Translations under genes and position numbers: made by a program
DNA from: Astrothelium macrocarpum
Taxonomy: Eukaryota; Ascomycota; Dothideomycetes; Trypetheliales; Trypetheliaceae
Direction: 5' to 3'
DNA length: 64,000 nucleotides
Assembly: GCA_021030915.1 (NCBI GenBank)
Contig: JAGEMR010000033.1
Span: 62,001-126,000 of the forward strand
The notes under the pieces: model-generated
What the model saw: the letters and a program-made list of their open reading frames with translations, nothing else
Databases searched by the model: none
What the model was told of the DNA's origin: nothing
Shown: positions 11,302-22,449 of the stretch, in pieces
How positions within the stretch are numbered: the first letter of the stretch is position 1
How the letters are laid out: every line of letters starts with the position of its first letter

Positions 11302-14300
11302 CTAAGGACCGAATGAGAAGCTTGACTCGGTGTCGAAGCCTATCTTTGCCATTCTGAGTTTCCTCTCCTGTTGCGACTTCATATCCTATGCCGGTGTTAG
11401 CGCCAAGGTACCCTTAGCCATAGACCGAGAAGACGCACCTGCTCAATTGTGTTTTTAATAACATATCTCGTCACAAGCACTTGCTGTCCCTGACCGAGGC
11501 GAAGAGCGCGTGCAATCGCTTGGTTCTCTACGCTGGGGTTCCATTGCGGTTCGACAATGAAGACGCGGTTTGCGGACGTGAGATTGAGGCTATACAATTC
11601 GTTAACTCACCAACCAGCCCATCTAATAGGATTTCATGTTTTGAAGTCGGCCGAAAAGCCTGGTACTTACCCAAAAGCTCCAGTCCCTGTTGTCATGATC
11701 AACACAGTTATGTTTGACCGTTTTGCAAAATCGTCCAATATTCTCTGTCGTGTTGAGAAAGGGCAGTCACCGTCGATACGTTCGAAAGGTATTTGTTCGT
11801 TCGCTAAATGTGTACCCAATAGGTTCAAGGTGCGTGTCCAGCATGAAAATATGATGCTACTCTACAATTAGTCTCAACGCCAAGATATAATTAGATCAGA
11901 CAGCCATTGAAAGACATGCCTCTTTGTATTCGCTACATCATGCTTGACATCTTGCATCAGCGCTGCCATTTTGGTCGAGTAGCCCTCGGAGCGGAAATAC
12001 GTATCGTCTTCTTCTTCAGCGTTTGGTACCGGTTTGTCAGTGTTTGATCCTGCGGCCAAGCCAGTGGAAGGATACAGTTCGTCATTTCCACCACTGCTAT
12101 AAAAGGTATATTCTTGTTCATCCCGAAGACTGCGACGTTGGAACTGAAAATGGTGTTGATATGTACCATGATTGCACATGATGCGCAACTGCAATTGTGC
12201 CTGAAACATGCCAAACGAATTCTGATGCTTGTATTCTCCAGCGTGCTGTTTGATGGTCTGGATCATGAATGTTTTCGTTCGTTCGTACCGCTTTCTTTCG
12301 CTAGGAGAAAACTCTAGCGTACGCACACGTCGTGATTCCTGTGGAAGATGAAGCAATTCTTTGGTACGACGTATGCACAACGAGTCAATTAAGGTTGTAA
12401 GGCGCCGCGTTGCCAGCTGGCGGCCGGATTCAGACTCTGCGAAAGGGTTGACAATGTAGCGCCGAAAAGTTGCCATGCTGTCAAAAGGTCGGACGCGCAG
12501 GAATGCGAAGAGTGCACCAATGTCTTCAAGTCGGTTCTGAATAGGCGTTCCAGTGAGACACCAACGTGATCTCGAGTCAAGCTCCGATACAGCATGATTG
12601 ACCTCTGTGCCTTGGCGACGTATTACGTGGGCTGAGAGGACTTTACGTTACGACTGAGAAATACGTATCAGGTGTTTAGGCAATCTTACCTTCGTCAAGA
12701 ACGACCCTGTACCAAGCAATGTTGTGTAATGCACTGCATCTGTTTCTAAAATCTACAGAAAGCGTATTGTAGGTAGTAATCACAATGTCACTGTTCTCGA
12801 TCTGATGAATTTGATCTCCGCGCTTCGGGCCATGATACTTCACTGTTTTGAGCTGAAAGTCTAGGTGACTAGCAAATATTAGCTGAACATAAGTTTCTAA
12901 TGACGTACCATTATTCACATAGAAAAAATGTACTAACCGTTCAATCTCTTCAAGCCAGCCATTAATGAGAACTGATTGTATTAATATGTATCGAAGTCTT
13001 GAGAGGCAAAAACATACGAGCTGATGAGACAACCACTAGTGTGGCTCTTGATCGTTGTTTGATCGACTTAATGTCATCTCCCAGAGACGTCTCCTTCGCC
13101 CAAGTCTCCGCGTCTTCGAGTGTCCGCATGACAAGAGACAAGACTGACAAAGACTTGCCCATCCCCATCTCATCGGCGAGGATGCCGCCTCCCTTTTCTT
13201 CGTGGGAATTCGGAGATCTCGCATTCGTTATGCAATGAACATATCTGATATCAGTTAGCTTCTGCTTGACTGTACATCTGAGGAACTCCAATTTTACAAA
13301 ACTTGATCTCCGATCTCTTTAGCGTTCCACAGACGGAATTCGTCAGGAATTGCGCCGGATTCTCGCTGTGTCATGAATTCGAGAGCTTGCTCCTGATGGC
13401 TGTGTACGCTAGATTAGTATGCAACGTGCTGAACAAGAGCAAACGAATTGGTATATCCGGCTTGGTATGATGGAAACCCACAGAAGCAACTTGGTATTCA
13501 ATCTGTCATCACCCTTGAGGCCGTCAAGTCTTGTCCCTCTTTTCAAAGAACTGTAAACTTCGCTGACTGTCTTCTGAAGCCGCTCAGGATCCGGGGTTTC
13601 GTTTTCAGCTTCTTGACTTGTTTTCTCTGGCTGTTCGCAAGGCGAGCTTTGAATTGTTGGCATGTCGGGGAATGTGATGATGTGCGGATTATCATACACA
13701 AGCTCATTTTTATATACATCTGGCTTTTGTAAATAGACCTTGTGCGAGGAAAGCCTGTCTCCTACGTCTTTGCTGGATAATTTTGGTCCGTAGACGTTCA
13801 CATTGACTCGAATCTTCGCATCACTGGCTTTCTCAGCGCGACCAACTGTGTCGCGAAGCACATGGTATTGACACAAGGCTTCAAATCGGACAGATGGGAT
13901 ATCAATACATTCCTTCCAAATCTTAGAATGGTGATTATTTAGAATTCCTAGCTCGGTGCCGTCAGGAAATGAAAGGAGGACTTGTTCACTGGTAGATAGC
14001 TCGATCTTAAATAGCTGGTAGTTATTGGCATGTGATCGATCGGTGTCTTTTGTTTTGGCGTACAAGGACCGCATATCTCCTGTGAGTTGAACGAGAGACC
14101 GATTTATCTAACTTACAAATCAGATGAGGCGCATACTAGGGATATTTGAGAACATGGTCAAGGACGAAGCGCTAATTACTGTTTTTTGCTGTTCTTAACC
14201 CAATGAAAAGACTTCCATTGTAGTACTTTAATCGTTCAATGAAGCTGATGAACCCAGCAACTTACCATTCCATAGCATATTAATTCGGATTCGGATGTTT

Positions 14301-14675
14301 CAACAACACTTTGTTCCTGACTACTATCAGGGCTTGGCTCCTCAAGTGTCAGATTTTGTGTCCAATCCTGGTTACCCTCGAGGAAATCCAGTGTTGAGAC
14401 ATCGAAAACATTGGTGCAGTCACAATCGATATCTATATTGGCATCATTGAGACTGGGATCAGGAAGTGATTCCCAAGTATTAGGCCATGTTTGATTTGTT
14501 ATCACCGGTATGTCGCTTCCACGATGTTATTACCCAGAAATATCGTCAACTTGTTATTCTTGATTTACCTGCCAGGATCAAGATGCGGTCTTTTCCGGCT
14601 GGAAAAGCCTTCAGAGTCCCATATTTCATATCCACTTTCAGCCTCATCGTTGAGCAGTCTCTTCACTGATATCAT
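11302..14675 (-). CDS. SNF2-family DNA-dependent ATPase, RAD5/HLTF-like, without a RING finger
   Basis: This is a nuclear Swi2/Snf2 ATPase, predicted to translocate on DNA in chromatin remodelling or repair. It has many short introns. The first two exons read as 14569-14675 and 14266-14515, and the last coding exon ends in SSFSFGP-stop at 11302. In order: an acidic N-terminus, a fungal HLTF-like N-terminal domain (about 13410-14075), the Walker A region GGGILADEMGMGKS (near 13165), and a DEAH Walker B assembled across an intron near 12690. Motif III is WCLTGTPIQNRLEDI. The C-terminal helicase lobe has SIIFSCWTRTLNLL, ERIDGDCPFSTRQRIL, TGTGAFGLNLTSANRVF and QAIARALRLGQGQQ. RAD5/HLTF proteins carry a C3HC4 RING between QLRIMCNHG and STKM; here the ~80 residues between have no Cys pairs. 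Motif VI has Ala-Leu-Arg where His-Arg is usual. Internal splice sites other than those named are approximate. Confidence 0.85.
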
Positions 14676-15875
14676 GATGCTTTTTTGACGTTTGTCAACA
14701 TGATTTTGTCGATGCCACGGGGCTTTGGCGAAACATCTGTTGCCAGCGGATCGCCCTGCAAATACTTGGTGTATTTGTAAAGGACTAAGAGCGATAGAAT
14801 AGTCTCAATGATCCCCCTGCGCAAAGATGTGGGTCGTTAACTGCAACGAGACTTCAAGGCAGCAGGCAGCCGTTCCGTACGAGGCAGACTAGGTCGGACA
14901 GGAGGAGGCCATGCAAGGCTAATTTCCTACCGATCTTAGCCAGAAGGAGGCCATTGCTGGATTTGCTGTGGAGTGATCGGGGCATAATCGAAGACCGAAG
15001 CGCAGCAAGGCAGACTCGGGCGTCGAAGGCTGGCAAGGCAGAATGCGCACGACTTCGCTTACTAAGACAAGGGTTAAACAGCCAATCGAATACTCAATGG
15101 TGACCCCACAACGGGCCGCTAAGCTGAGGTGACGAAGCATAGGTAGCGAGAACGCTTCACCATCCAGGATTTCAACAAGACCATGTCTTTACGCTTCTCT
15201 TGTGCACGGCGGCACTACGGTGGCACTGCGGTGGCAAAGATAACGCAGGTATTCAGTTCGACAACGATCATTCGACGTAACCTACAATGATGGTTCAGTG
15301 ACAACCAAGTCATGGCAATTCGTATTGGAAGTGCGACATTTGGCGCCCGCCACACGTCTGCGAGACGACAAGGCTGATCGACATATCGAGTCTCCACCCC
15401 GGGAAGCCTGGTAGGCGATGCTGTATTATGCTGCAGCGTCGGCTCCTTCCATGCATTCTCCAGATTCTTAAGGGGCGATTAGTAGTCCTGTCTTCGTAAG
15501 CCTGCGAAATTTGGCCGACCTTGACACATGGACTTGCACGTCTTGTGAATGGAGTCTCCAATTCTACACAGCAAAGCGATTTGGTATATCGTTCTATCGT
15601 GACTTTTTGTCCCACATACAAGCAAGGCAGAGCTTAATATGCTGGATAATGTGTTACATTTGCTTTTAAGAAGATAAGCAGCTTCCTTGACACCTCCATT
15701 GATCGGGATCATGAAAAAGGTCCTTCATCCGGTCTTATCGATACCGGATATTCGCAGACAGATCTCATCCTTCACAAGGTCCGAGCGTCCTATTCGTTGC
15801 CATCTTTGCACACAGTAAATAGTTGACTTATCGGTTGATGGGCATGCATTTGGTGCAGCCGATCGCCGAGCAACC
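14676..15875. other. 1.2 kb without a recognised gene between SNF2 and NACHT genes
   Basis: It lies between two divergently transcribed genes and so contains both promoters. Several minus-strand open frames of 60-100 codons are present, but none has recognisable family features. A short tandem-like motif (ggcactacggt/ggcactgcggt/ggcaaag) occurs around 15210-15240. I cannot say whether it is a decayed element. Confidence 0.4.
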
Positions 15876-18800
15876 ATGCATGAGTTCGACGAAGATGTTA
15901 GATCCGGGGAGAAAACAGATTCAGTGCACACCATCTTTGAAAAAACGTTGACCGACTTCGAGAAAGATCTCAAGCCAGACGAAAAAGAAAAGTTCCAGTT
16001 CACCAGCTTTGAAGACGTTAAAGCAGCCATTATTAGCATTCAACAAGACCAAGAAAACACCAAAACATTACAAAATCTTAGAAAGATCGAACCATTCATA
16101 ATTGCGATGGACGCTTTCTCGAAAATCATTGAAGTCTACTTGAACGCCTCGAATTATGTTTGCTATATTTGGGGCCCGTTAAAGTTTGTTTTACAGGTTA
16201 GATGCATTTCGCCTTCAACCCCCACAAGCTCATACGCCACTTTCACATGCCCATTGGTGTTTTCAATACGCACATGAGTACACATGTGGCTTCATCAGGA
16301 TGTCTGAGTTGGATAAAGTCTATCTGCATTCCGGCAGCGATTTAGGCGCAGGCAAAGACAGTGGACGACGGTATCTGGGCTGTTTGGAGAATAGCGAGTC
16401 AAGTTCACTTAAAAAATGACTTGGCGTATCCTAATAAATTTTAATTGCACCCATCAATTTCTCTTTCAACGCCGTCTTGCTCCATCAGAGTGTTGCACAT
16501 TCATCTCTGGTTAGAAATTAGATCTACAAAGGAGATTGATTGCTAATGCATCTACTTACCTAGACCGCGAGCAACTTTGCGGATTCTTTTGACAAAGTTT
16601 TGGATGCTTACAGACTCATTGGAGAACGCGTTCCATTGCTTTCACAATACTCGCAACTCATCGACAATCACCCAGAGATGCAAAAGGTCCTCGGATTGAT
16701 ATATGCAGATATACTAGAGTTTCACAGAAAAGTGCTCAAATTTCTTTCCAGACCAAGTATGGCCCAAATTACACCACTCACTATGGTTCACTAATTTGCG
16801 ATAATTACAGTCTGGCGACAACTTCTTTCTTCAACATGGAAGGATTTTAAGACGCGATTCGGTAAGACTTTGGATCGGCTTGAAAGTCATAAGCAATTAC
16901 TTGGCGATCATGCTCTGCTAGAGTCTTATGGACAACTTCAAGACAGTAGGCACGCTTTCCAAGCTCACTCGAACATGTATACACAAGATCGTGAGCGGAT
17001 AAAACGCCACATTGAGCAATACGAGAAAGACAGAAGCCTGTTAGAATGGGCCGAGGAGGAGAGAACTCAGCAGAAGAAAATCTCAGTCTTACAGTGGGTT
17101 TCTGGAGCTCAAAGCGATCAGGACCATGCATCAAAATGTAACATTCCGGATCGTTGCCCGAGAAGCGGAAAGTGGATACTCGATAATTTGAAAATTAAAA
17201 ACTGGATAGACGCAGAAACACCTCCGTCCTCCATTGCTTGGCTGAACGGCAAGCCTGGTGCTGGTATTTCCATTCAGATGTCAGGTGCCTTTTCTCACCC
17301 CGCTAACAGCTCAAGGTAAAACGATTCTCGCATCAATTGTAATTGAAAGTTGCCGATCAAAAACAACTGCAATGACGACGTACTTTTACTGTCGTCAAGA
17401 TGATCCAGAGAGAAATAATTCCATCTCGGTTTTTAAGGGGCTGCTAGCACAATACCTTGAGCAGTGCCCGGAACTTCTTCCATTTTGTGACGAGAAGCGC
17501 AACGGCGAGATATCTCTCAGCAACCCAAAGATAGTGAAAGACCTGTTGAAGTCGTTCACGGAGTTTGTGCCGAAGCAGTATATTGTGATCGACGGCCTGG
17601 ATGAGTGCGATGACAAGAACTTCAAGGAAAGGAAAGAGATTATGAATTTCTTGAGTCAATTAGTCAAAGACGCCGACGCTCGAGTCCCAGGCAAATTGCG
17701 CGTCTTATTTGTCAGCCAAATTTTCAGCGATATCAAGCGAGAACTTTGCACAGCTACCATCATATCTCTTGATGGGGAAGGCAATAAAGAAGGTAACGAA
17801 AGAGACATCTCGGAGTACGTATGTCAGAAACTGGTGTCCCTTCGCATACAGTTTGAACTTTCGCCAAATCAAGTCGACTACATTAAAGAGAAGACCTGTT
17901 TTCGAGCTGACGGTAAGAACTCGACCAATCCATCTCTGCGTATATATTCTGTAAATCTGTATTGACATGCTTATACAGGAATGTTTCTGTTTGCAGTTTT
18001 GGTGATGCAAAATCTGGGTAGCCAGACAACACAGGGAGATCTTCTCGACGAGATAAGTGAGAATAGATTTCCAGAGGATCTGGGAAAGGCGTAAGTAGTT
18101 TCGTACGTATTCTGATCGTCTAGATCTTTTCTTTTAGCCCATTTTGGTACCTCATGCTCGTTCAGATATTCAAAAGCAAAACCACAGAACAGCTCTCCAG
18201 TTACCTTGCTGAACGACAGACAGCTACGAACGAGTCATAAGCAGCTTGGAACGAAATTTGCCTTTTCAGAATTGGAAGACTGCGAAGCAGCTGCTTGGAT
18301 GGATGGTTTGCGCCAAGCGACCACTCAAAAAACATGAGATTCTTGGCGCCATCTCAATCAATTCAGACAATCAGACCATGTTTTCAGACAAGGATCGACT
18401 CCGTGTCAATATCGAAGATATATGTGGCTCGTTAATACAAATGCTTCCAGGGGGGCGTGTCGTGCTTGTCCATAGCACAGCGAGAACGTGAGTGAGCTAT
18501 ACAGAGTTGCTGTGACATCTTCAGGCTTACGAAAGAACATTAGTCACATCGCCAATTCAGAACATGTGCACACAGATACCGTCGAATGTGATCTGACTGT
18601 ACTTTGTCTACAATACCTTTGCTTTCCGTGCTTTGTAGATGAGGACGATGACAATCTCCGCCGCTGGGCTCGTAATGGCCAGTTTGCACTCCAGGATTAC
18701 GCTATTGCCAAGTGGCACCATCACGTTCGAGCACTGATACACACCGGTGAGAGGCTTTTTGGGCATGCCTCAAATAATGAATCTAAAGTCGGCGAGCTGG

Positions 18801-19504
18801 AACAAGCCCTAGATGACTTTGTAGGCACGTACGTCGATGACTTGCCAGATGAACAGGATTTACCCGATGTCAGAATAACAGAAGCGTGCGAGCCATTCAA
18901 GGTCCACGAGGTCTTTCATCAATATGTTCAACTCATCTGGAACCATATCCTAACACATGAAGGCGGTGCCTTTGAGAATCGGGACGTGGTCAGCCTCAAG
19001 TCTCTTGCGCGCGGGTTGGAACGAAGTCGCCGAATATTAGAGACGTACGCTCAATGTGAGGAGATTAGACAGTACTATGGCACGAGAATATTCAAGTGTC
19101 CAAAATTAACCTGTTATTACTTTCACGAGGGATTTATTAACAAGGATTCTCGTGACCAACATGTAAAGAGGCACGAACGGCCATACATCTGCCAGGAAAT
19201 GGACTGCAGCTACACCGACTTTGGATTCGTGACGAGGAAGGATTTGGATAAACACATGCGATCGTTTCACGAACAAGAATGTGACTTGGAAGCGTCGTTT
19301 TCGCCTCCTAAGAAGAAGAATACCGAGAAGACGCCGTTCGGCTGTACGAAATGCTCAGCGAAATTTACGAGAAATATCAATCTCAAAAGCCATGAGAGGG
19401 CGCATGAAGGCAAGAGGCCATTCCCATGTCCGGAATGCGGAAAAGCCTTTACAAGGCAGAGCGACTGTAAGAGGCATCAAAAGATTCATGACCGCCGTCG
19501 ATGA
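15876..19504 (+). CDS. NACHT (STAND NTPase) protein with C-terminal C2H2 zinc fingers
   Basis: This is a NOD-like-receptor-type fungal protein of 795 residues by my model. Exons: 15876-16196, 16564-16756, 16811-17263, 17316-17912, 17979-18090, 18224-18487, 18544-19504; all phases agree. Residues 1-~290 are a helical N-terminal region typical of fungal NACHT proteins (YIWGPLKFVLQTASNFADSFD joins across intron 1). The P-loop GKPGAGKT (about residue 317) is itself split by an intron. Walker B is YIVIDGLDECDD (about 410), followed by the GMFLFAVLVMQ and LVHSTART segments of the NACHT C-terminal part. The last ~140 residues hold four zinc fingers: two divergent (C-x4-C, H-x3/4-H) and two canonical (CTKCSAKF..., CPECGKAFTRQ... 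with C-x2-C-x12-H-x3-H). No ankyrin, WD40 or TPR repeats are present. In fungi, STAND proteins are linked to non-self recognition and programmed cell death; that role is inference here. The exon 6/7 junction is the least certain. Confidence 0.85.
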
Positions 19505-20232
19505 TGAGCATACTGTATGCTGACCGCACTCGCGCTGCTTAATGGCGGATTTCTTCTGAAACGATAGAAAAGGAAAGGTTTTTTATACGTCCTGCTGCTT
19601 GTGCTCTAAGCCAAGTGGGCCGCGAAACGCTCGCACGAATTATGTAGTATCCTTGAATGCTGTAGAAGGTCGTGACGGAACATGTCGGACTCAATGCAGT
19701 CGTTCAGAGGTCCAAGTCCAGTGTTTGGACCAGAATCTATCAACATTTGATAGCACATCTCATGAAAGTAAAAACATGCATCCGAATTTTGGACGCCAGC
19801 GGCTGGCTATAGGCAATCGTTTGGTGAAGCTAAACCCAATATGGATTTCACCAAGAGCCACTGTATCCTGTTTTTGGAGCAGAAAGATGACACTTCTCAA
19901 TTGTGAAAGATCCGACAGTAAAAAGAATCGTCAAAAAAGCCTCCTGATGGTAGTCATCTGTTTGCGAAGGAAGCAAGACATGAGATGGCATGAAAGCGCG
20001 GCACGAGCACATGTTTGATCTTGTCCCTGATTGGTTCAAAGGCCACCTTGCTGCTTAGACTCCATCATCAGCCATAGTAGTCAGGTAGCTAGGGGGTATC
20101 CTCCACAACTGCTATTGTCCTGCCCTCTTATCTGTCCCTTCGGCACCCATGCCCGCATAAGACATCGCTCCTCGCATCCCACCCACCTGAACGTCAGCCA
20201 GCCCTGGCCGCATGTTCATGTAAACCGCGTGT
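19505..20232. other. Intergenic region between NACHT and transporter genes
   Basis: No supportable gene. It contains the NACHT gene 3' end and the promoter of the transporter. One plus-strand frame of 139 codons (19599-20018) has no family features and is probably fortuitous. Confidence 0.4.
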
Positions 20233-22051
20233 ATGCCGAAACCGACTCCTGCTGCCAGTGCTGCTGCTTTCAGTAGACAGTCACGCCTCGACAAACTTGT
20301 CCCACCTGACCAGAGATCCTACCGAGATTCCTCCACGTCATCTGAGCCTTTGAGCTCTCCTATCCACCTCTCTCAGTCTTCATCACGGCAACCCTCAGTG
20401 TCTCGGACACCATCACCACTCGCCCAACAAATTACTTTCCCCAACTATCAAGATCAATCAGAGGAGGACTTGAGAAAGGACGGCAACACCACAGAGGAAG
20501 AAGAGGAGGACGATTGGAACGCTTGGGACGAAGACACTCCTCTCCACGCCTTGAGCGACCCGAACAAGATGCCCTCTGATCTGCGGCCGCCATATTCTCG
20601 GCCAACCGACGGCAAATCACAGTCTGGCCAACCTTTACTAGGGCTACCAAATCACAATAGCTACGAAGGCGGGTCCGGCCCAAGACTGACGACAAGGAAA
20701 AGCACAACATTTCGGGAGCGGGATCCAGACGAGCAGGCCAAGAATGCCACCAAAAAAAGATATACGTATGCAGCAGGCTTTTTGTTGTTAAGCCTGGTTA
20801 GCTTTGCGGTACAAACAGAGACAGCTGTATACATTCAGCATGACCTGGGATGGAGAAAAGCGTATTGCATGTTGTATGTTCATCCTTAGCGAGCCCTTTC
20901 CCTGAAGACAACCACCATTTTCGTCAGTGACAAAAAGACGGTTCTAACACTGAGGGTCGATTTCCAGATGGCTGACCCACGGCTCATGGTCTCTCCTCTG
21001 GCCCACCCAACTCCTCATCCTCCGCCTGCAATCCCTCTCCACGCCCTGGCCCGTCTTCTGGCGCCGCCACATTTCCCATCTCCGCCACACCGCACAGATG
21101 GTACAACACCAAACCCTGCACCTCTCCCCACCCCAAATGCGCGCCTCGCCGCTCCCCTACCTCCTCAAGTGGACCGTGCTGGTCACCTGCGCCCTCACCA
21201 TCGCCGGCGGCAGCTGGTACGTCGCCGTCGACCTCACCACCGCCAGCGACCTCACCGCCATCTACAACTGCAGCGCCTTCTTCGCCTACGCCTTCTCCGT
21301 GCCGCTGCTGCACGAGCGCCTGCGCCTCTCCAAGGTGCTCGCCGTGGGTATCGCCATCGCCGGTGTCCTCGTCGTCGCATACGGCGACAGCGGCGCCAGC
21401 AGCGCCAATGCCGACTCGCCCGTGCCGTCGACGCCGAAGCACGGCTCCAAGTCCGGCGGTGGTGCGGGGGGACCGTCCGCGCCGCCCAACTCCGAGGCGC
21501 CGAGTCGAGCGCTCGGGAACATCGTGATTGGGATTGGGAGCGTGCTGTATGGGTTCTACGAGGTGTTGTACAAGAAGGTGGCGTGTCCGCCCGATGGAAC
21601 GAGTCCAACGCGCGGCATGCTCTTCGCGAACACGTTTGGCTCGTGTATTGGTGCCTTTACGTTCCTGGTGCTGTGGATTCCGTTGCCGATTCTGCACTAT
21701 TCCGGGATTGAACGGTTTGAGATGCCGGATGCGCACACGGGATTCATCTTGTTCATCTCGGTGGTGATGAATGCGACGTTTTCGGGGTCCTTTTTAGTCT
21801 TGATTTCGCTGACGAGTCCGGTGTTGAGTTCGGTAGCGGCGCTGTTGACTATTTTTATTGTAGCAATAATTGATGTAATGCTACCACCGCCGTTGTATAG
21901 TCCAATTAGTGCGTGGGCGATTACGGGAGGCTTGCTGATCATTCTGGCATTCTTGATGTTGAGTTGGGCAACTTATCGGGAGATGGATGAAGAAAGGAGA
22001 AAGAAAGTGCACGAGGAAATTGTGGAAGAGAGTGACATTGACGACGTTTGA
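20233..22051 (+). CDS. Drug/metabolite transporter superfamily (EamA/SLC35F5-like) membrane protein
   Basis: This is a polytopic transporter of the DMT superfamily, resembling the yeast vacuolar Thi74/YML018C and SLC35F groups; the substrate is unknown. There are two exons, 20233-20873 and 20968-22051, 574 residues. The first ~175 residues are hydrophilic, Ser/Pro-rich and acidic, probably a cytosolic disordered tail. Membrane helices start at YAAGFLLLSLVSFAVQTETA. The family's TTASDLTAIYNCSAFFAYAFSVPLLHERL region, written in part here as AIYNCSAFFAYAFSV and LLHERL, is followed by KVLAVGIAIAGVLVVAYGD. The C-terminal half has ALGNIVIGIGSVLYGFYEVLYKK split into family-typical helices, then SPVLSSVAALLTIFIVAI. 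A Ser/Gly/Pro insertion (about residues 300-335) sits in the central loop. The start of exon 2 is strikingly GC-rich compared with exon 1. Confidence 0.85.
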
Positions 22052-22449
22052 AGGCTGATTTGGACCGATATCGGGTGCAGAAAGCCCATTATAGAACTGG
22101 AAACGCCGCATTTGGGAGGTTCATGACGCGCTGATAGACCTGCGATTCTTGCATTTCTTCTGTTAACAGCTTGGCGGGTTCGGTTGAGCCTAGGAGGCTC
22201 CCGTTGGATGCATCTTTGAGCATTTTTGGGCGTTATACATCGTTGATTTATTTACCTAATTCAGGTGCTGTAGAATTTCTCCGTCTAAAGGACTTGGAAA
22301 GCCGGACGGAAATTCCATGTCATCGAAAGCTCTGCTTCAGTCGACTTTTCAAAGGCCTCCAACGCCATACGTGTTAACCGACGCAGTATGATTACGTCAG
22401 GCAAATGTTCAAATAGCTCAAGCACCCAATCGAGGCAGCGAATGGAATT
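22052..22449. other. Short convergent intergenic region
   Basis: Both neighbours end here (the transporter from the left, ARP2 from the right). Nothing else is seen. Confidence 0.5.

Noticed and set aside
14676..15875. Possible transposon relic between SNF2 and NACHT genes
   Set aside because: No transposase, reverse transcriptase or terminal repeat features could be read; the short ggcact repeat is too weak.
18488..18504. 17-nt intron (gtgagtgagctatacag) that would also restore frame in the NACHT gene
   Set aside because: Far too short to splice; the 56-nt alternative ending at 18543 also restores frame and fits normal size.
20984..21736. Long minus-strand and alternate-frame ORFs over the transporter exon 2
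   Set aside because: They arise from the GC-rich sequence lacking stops; the plus-strand transporter frame has family motifs throughout.
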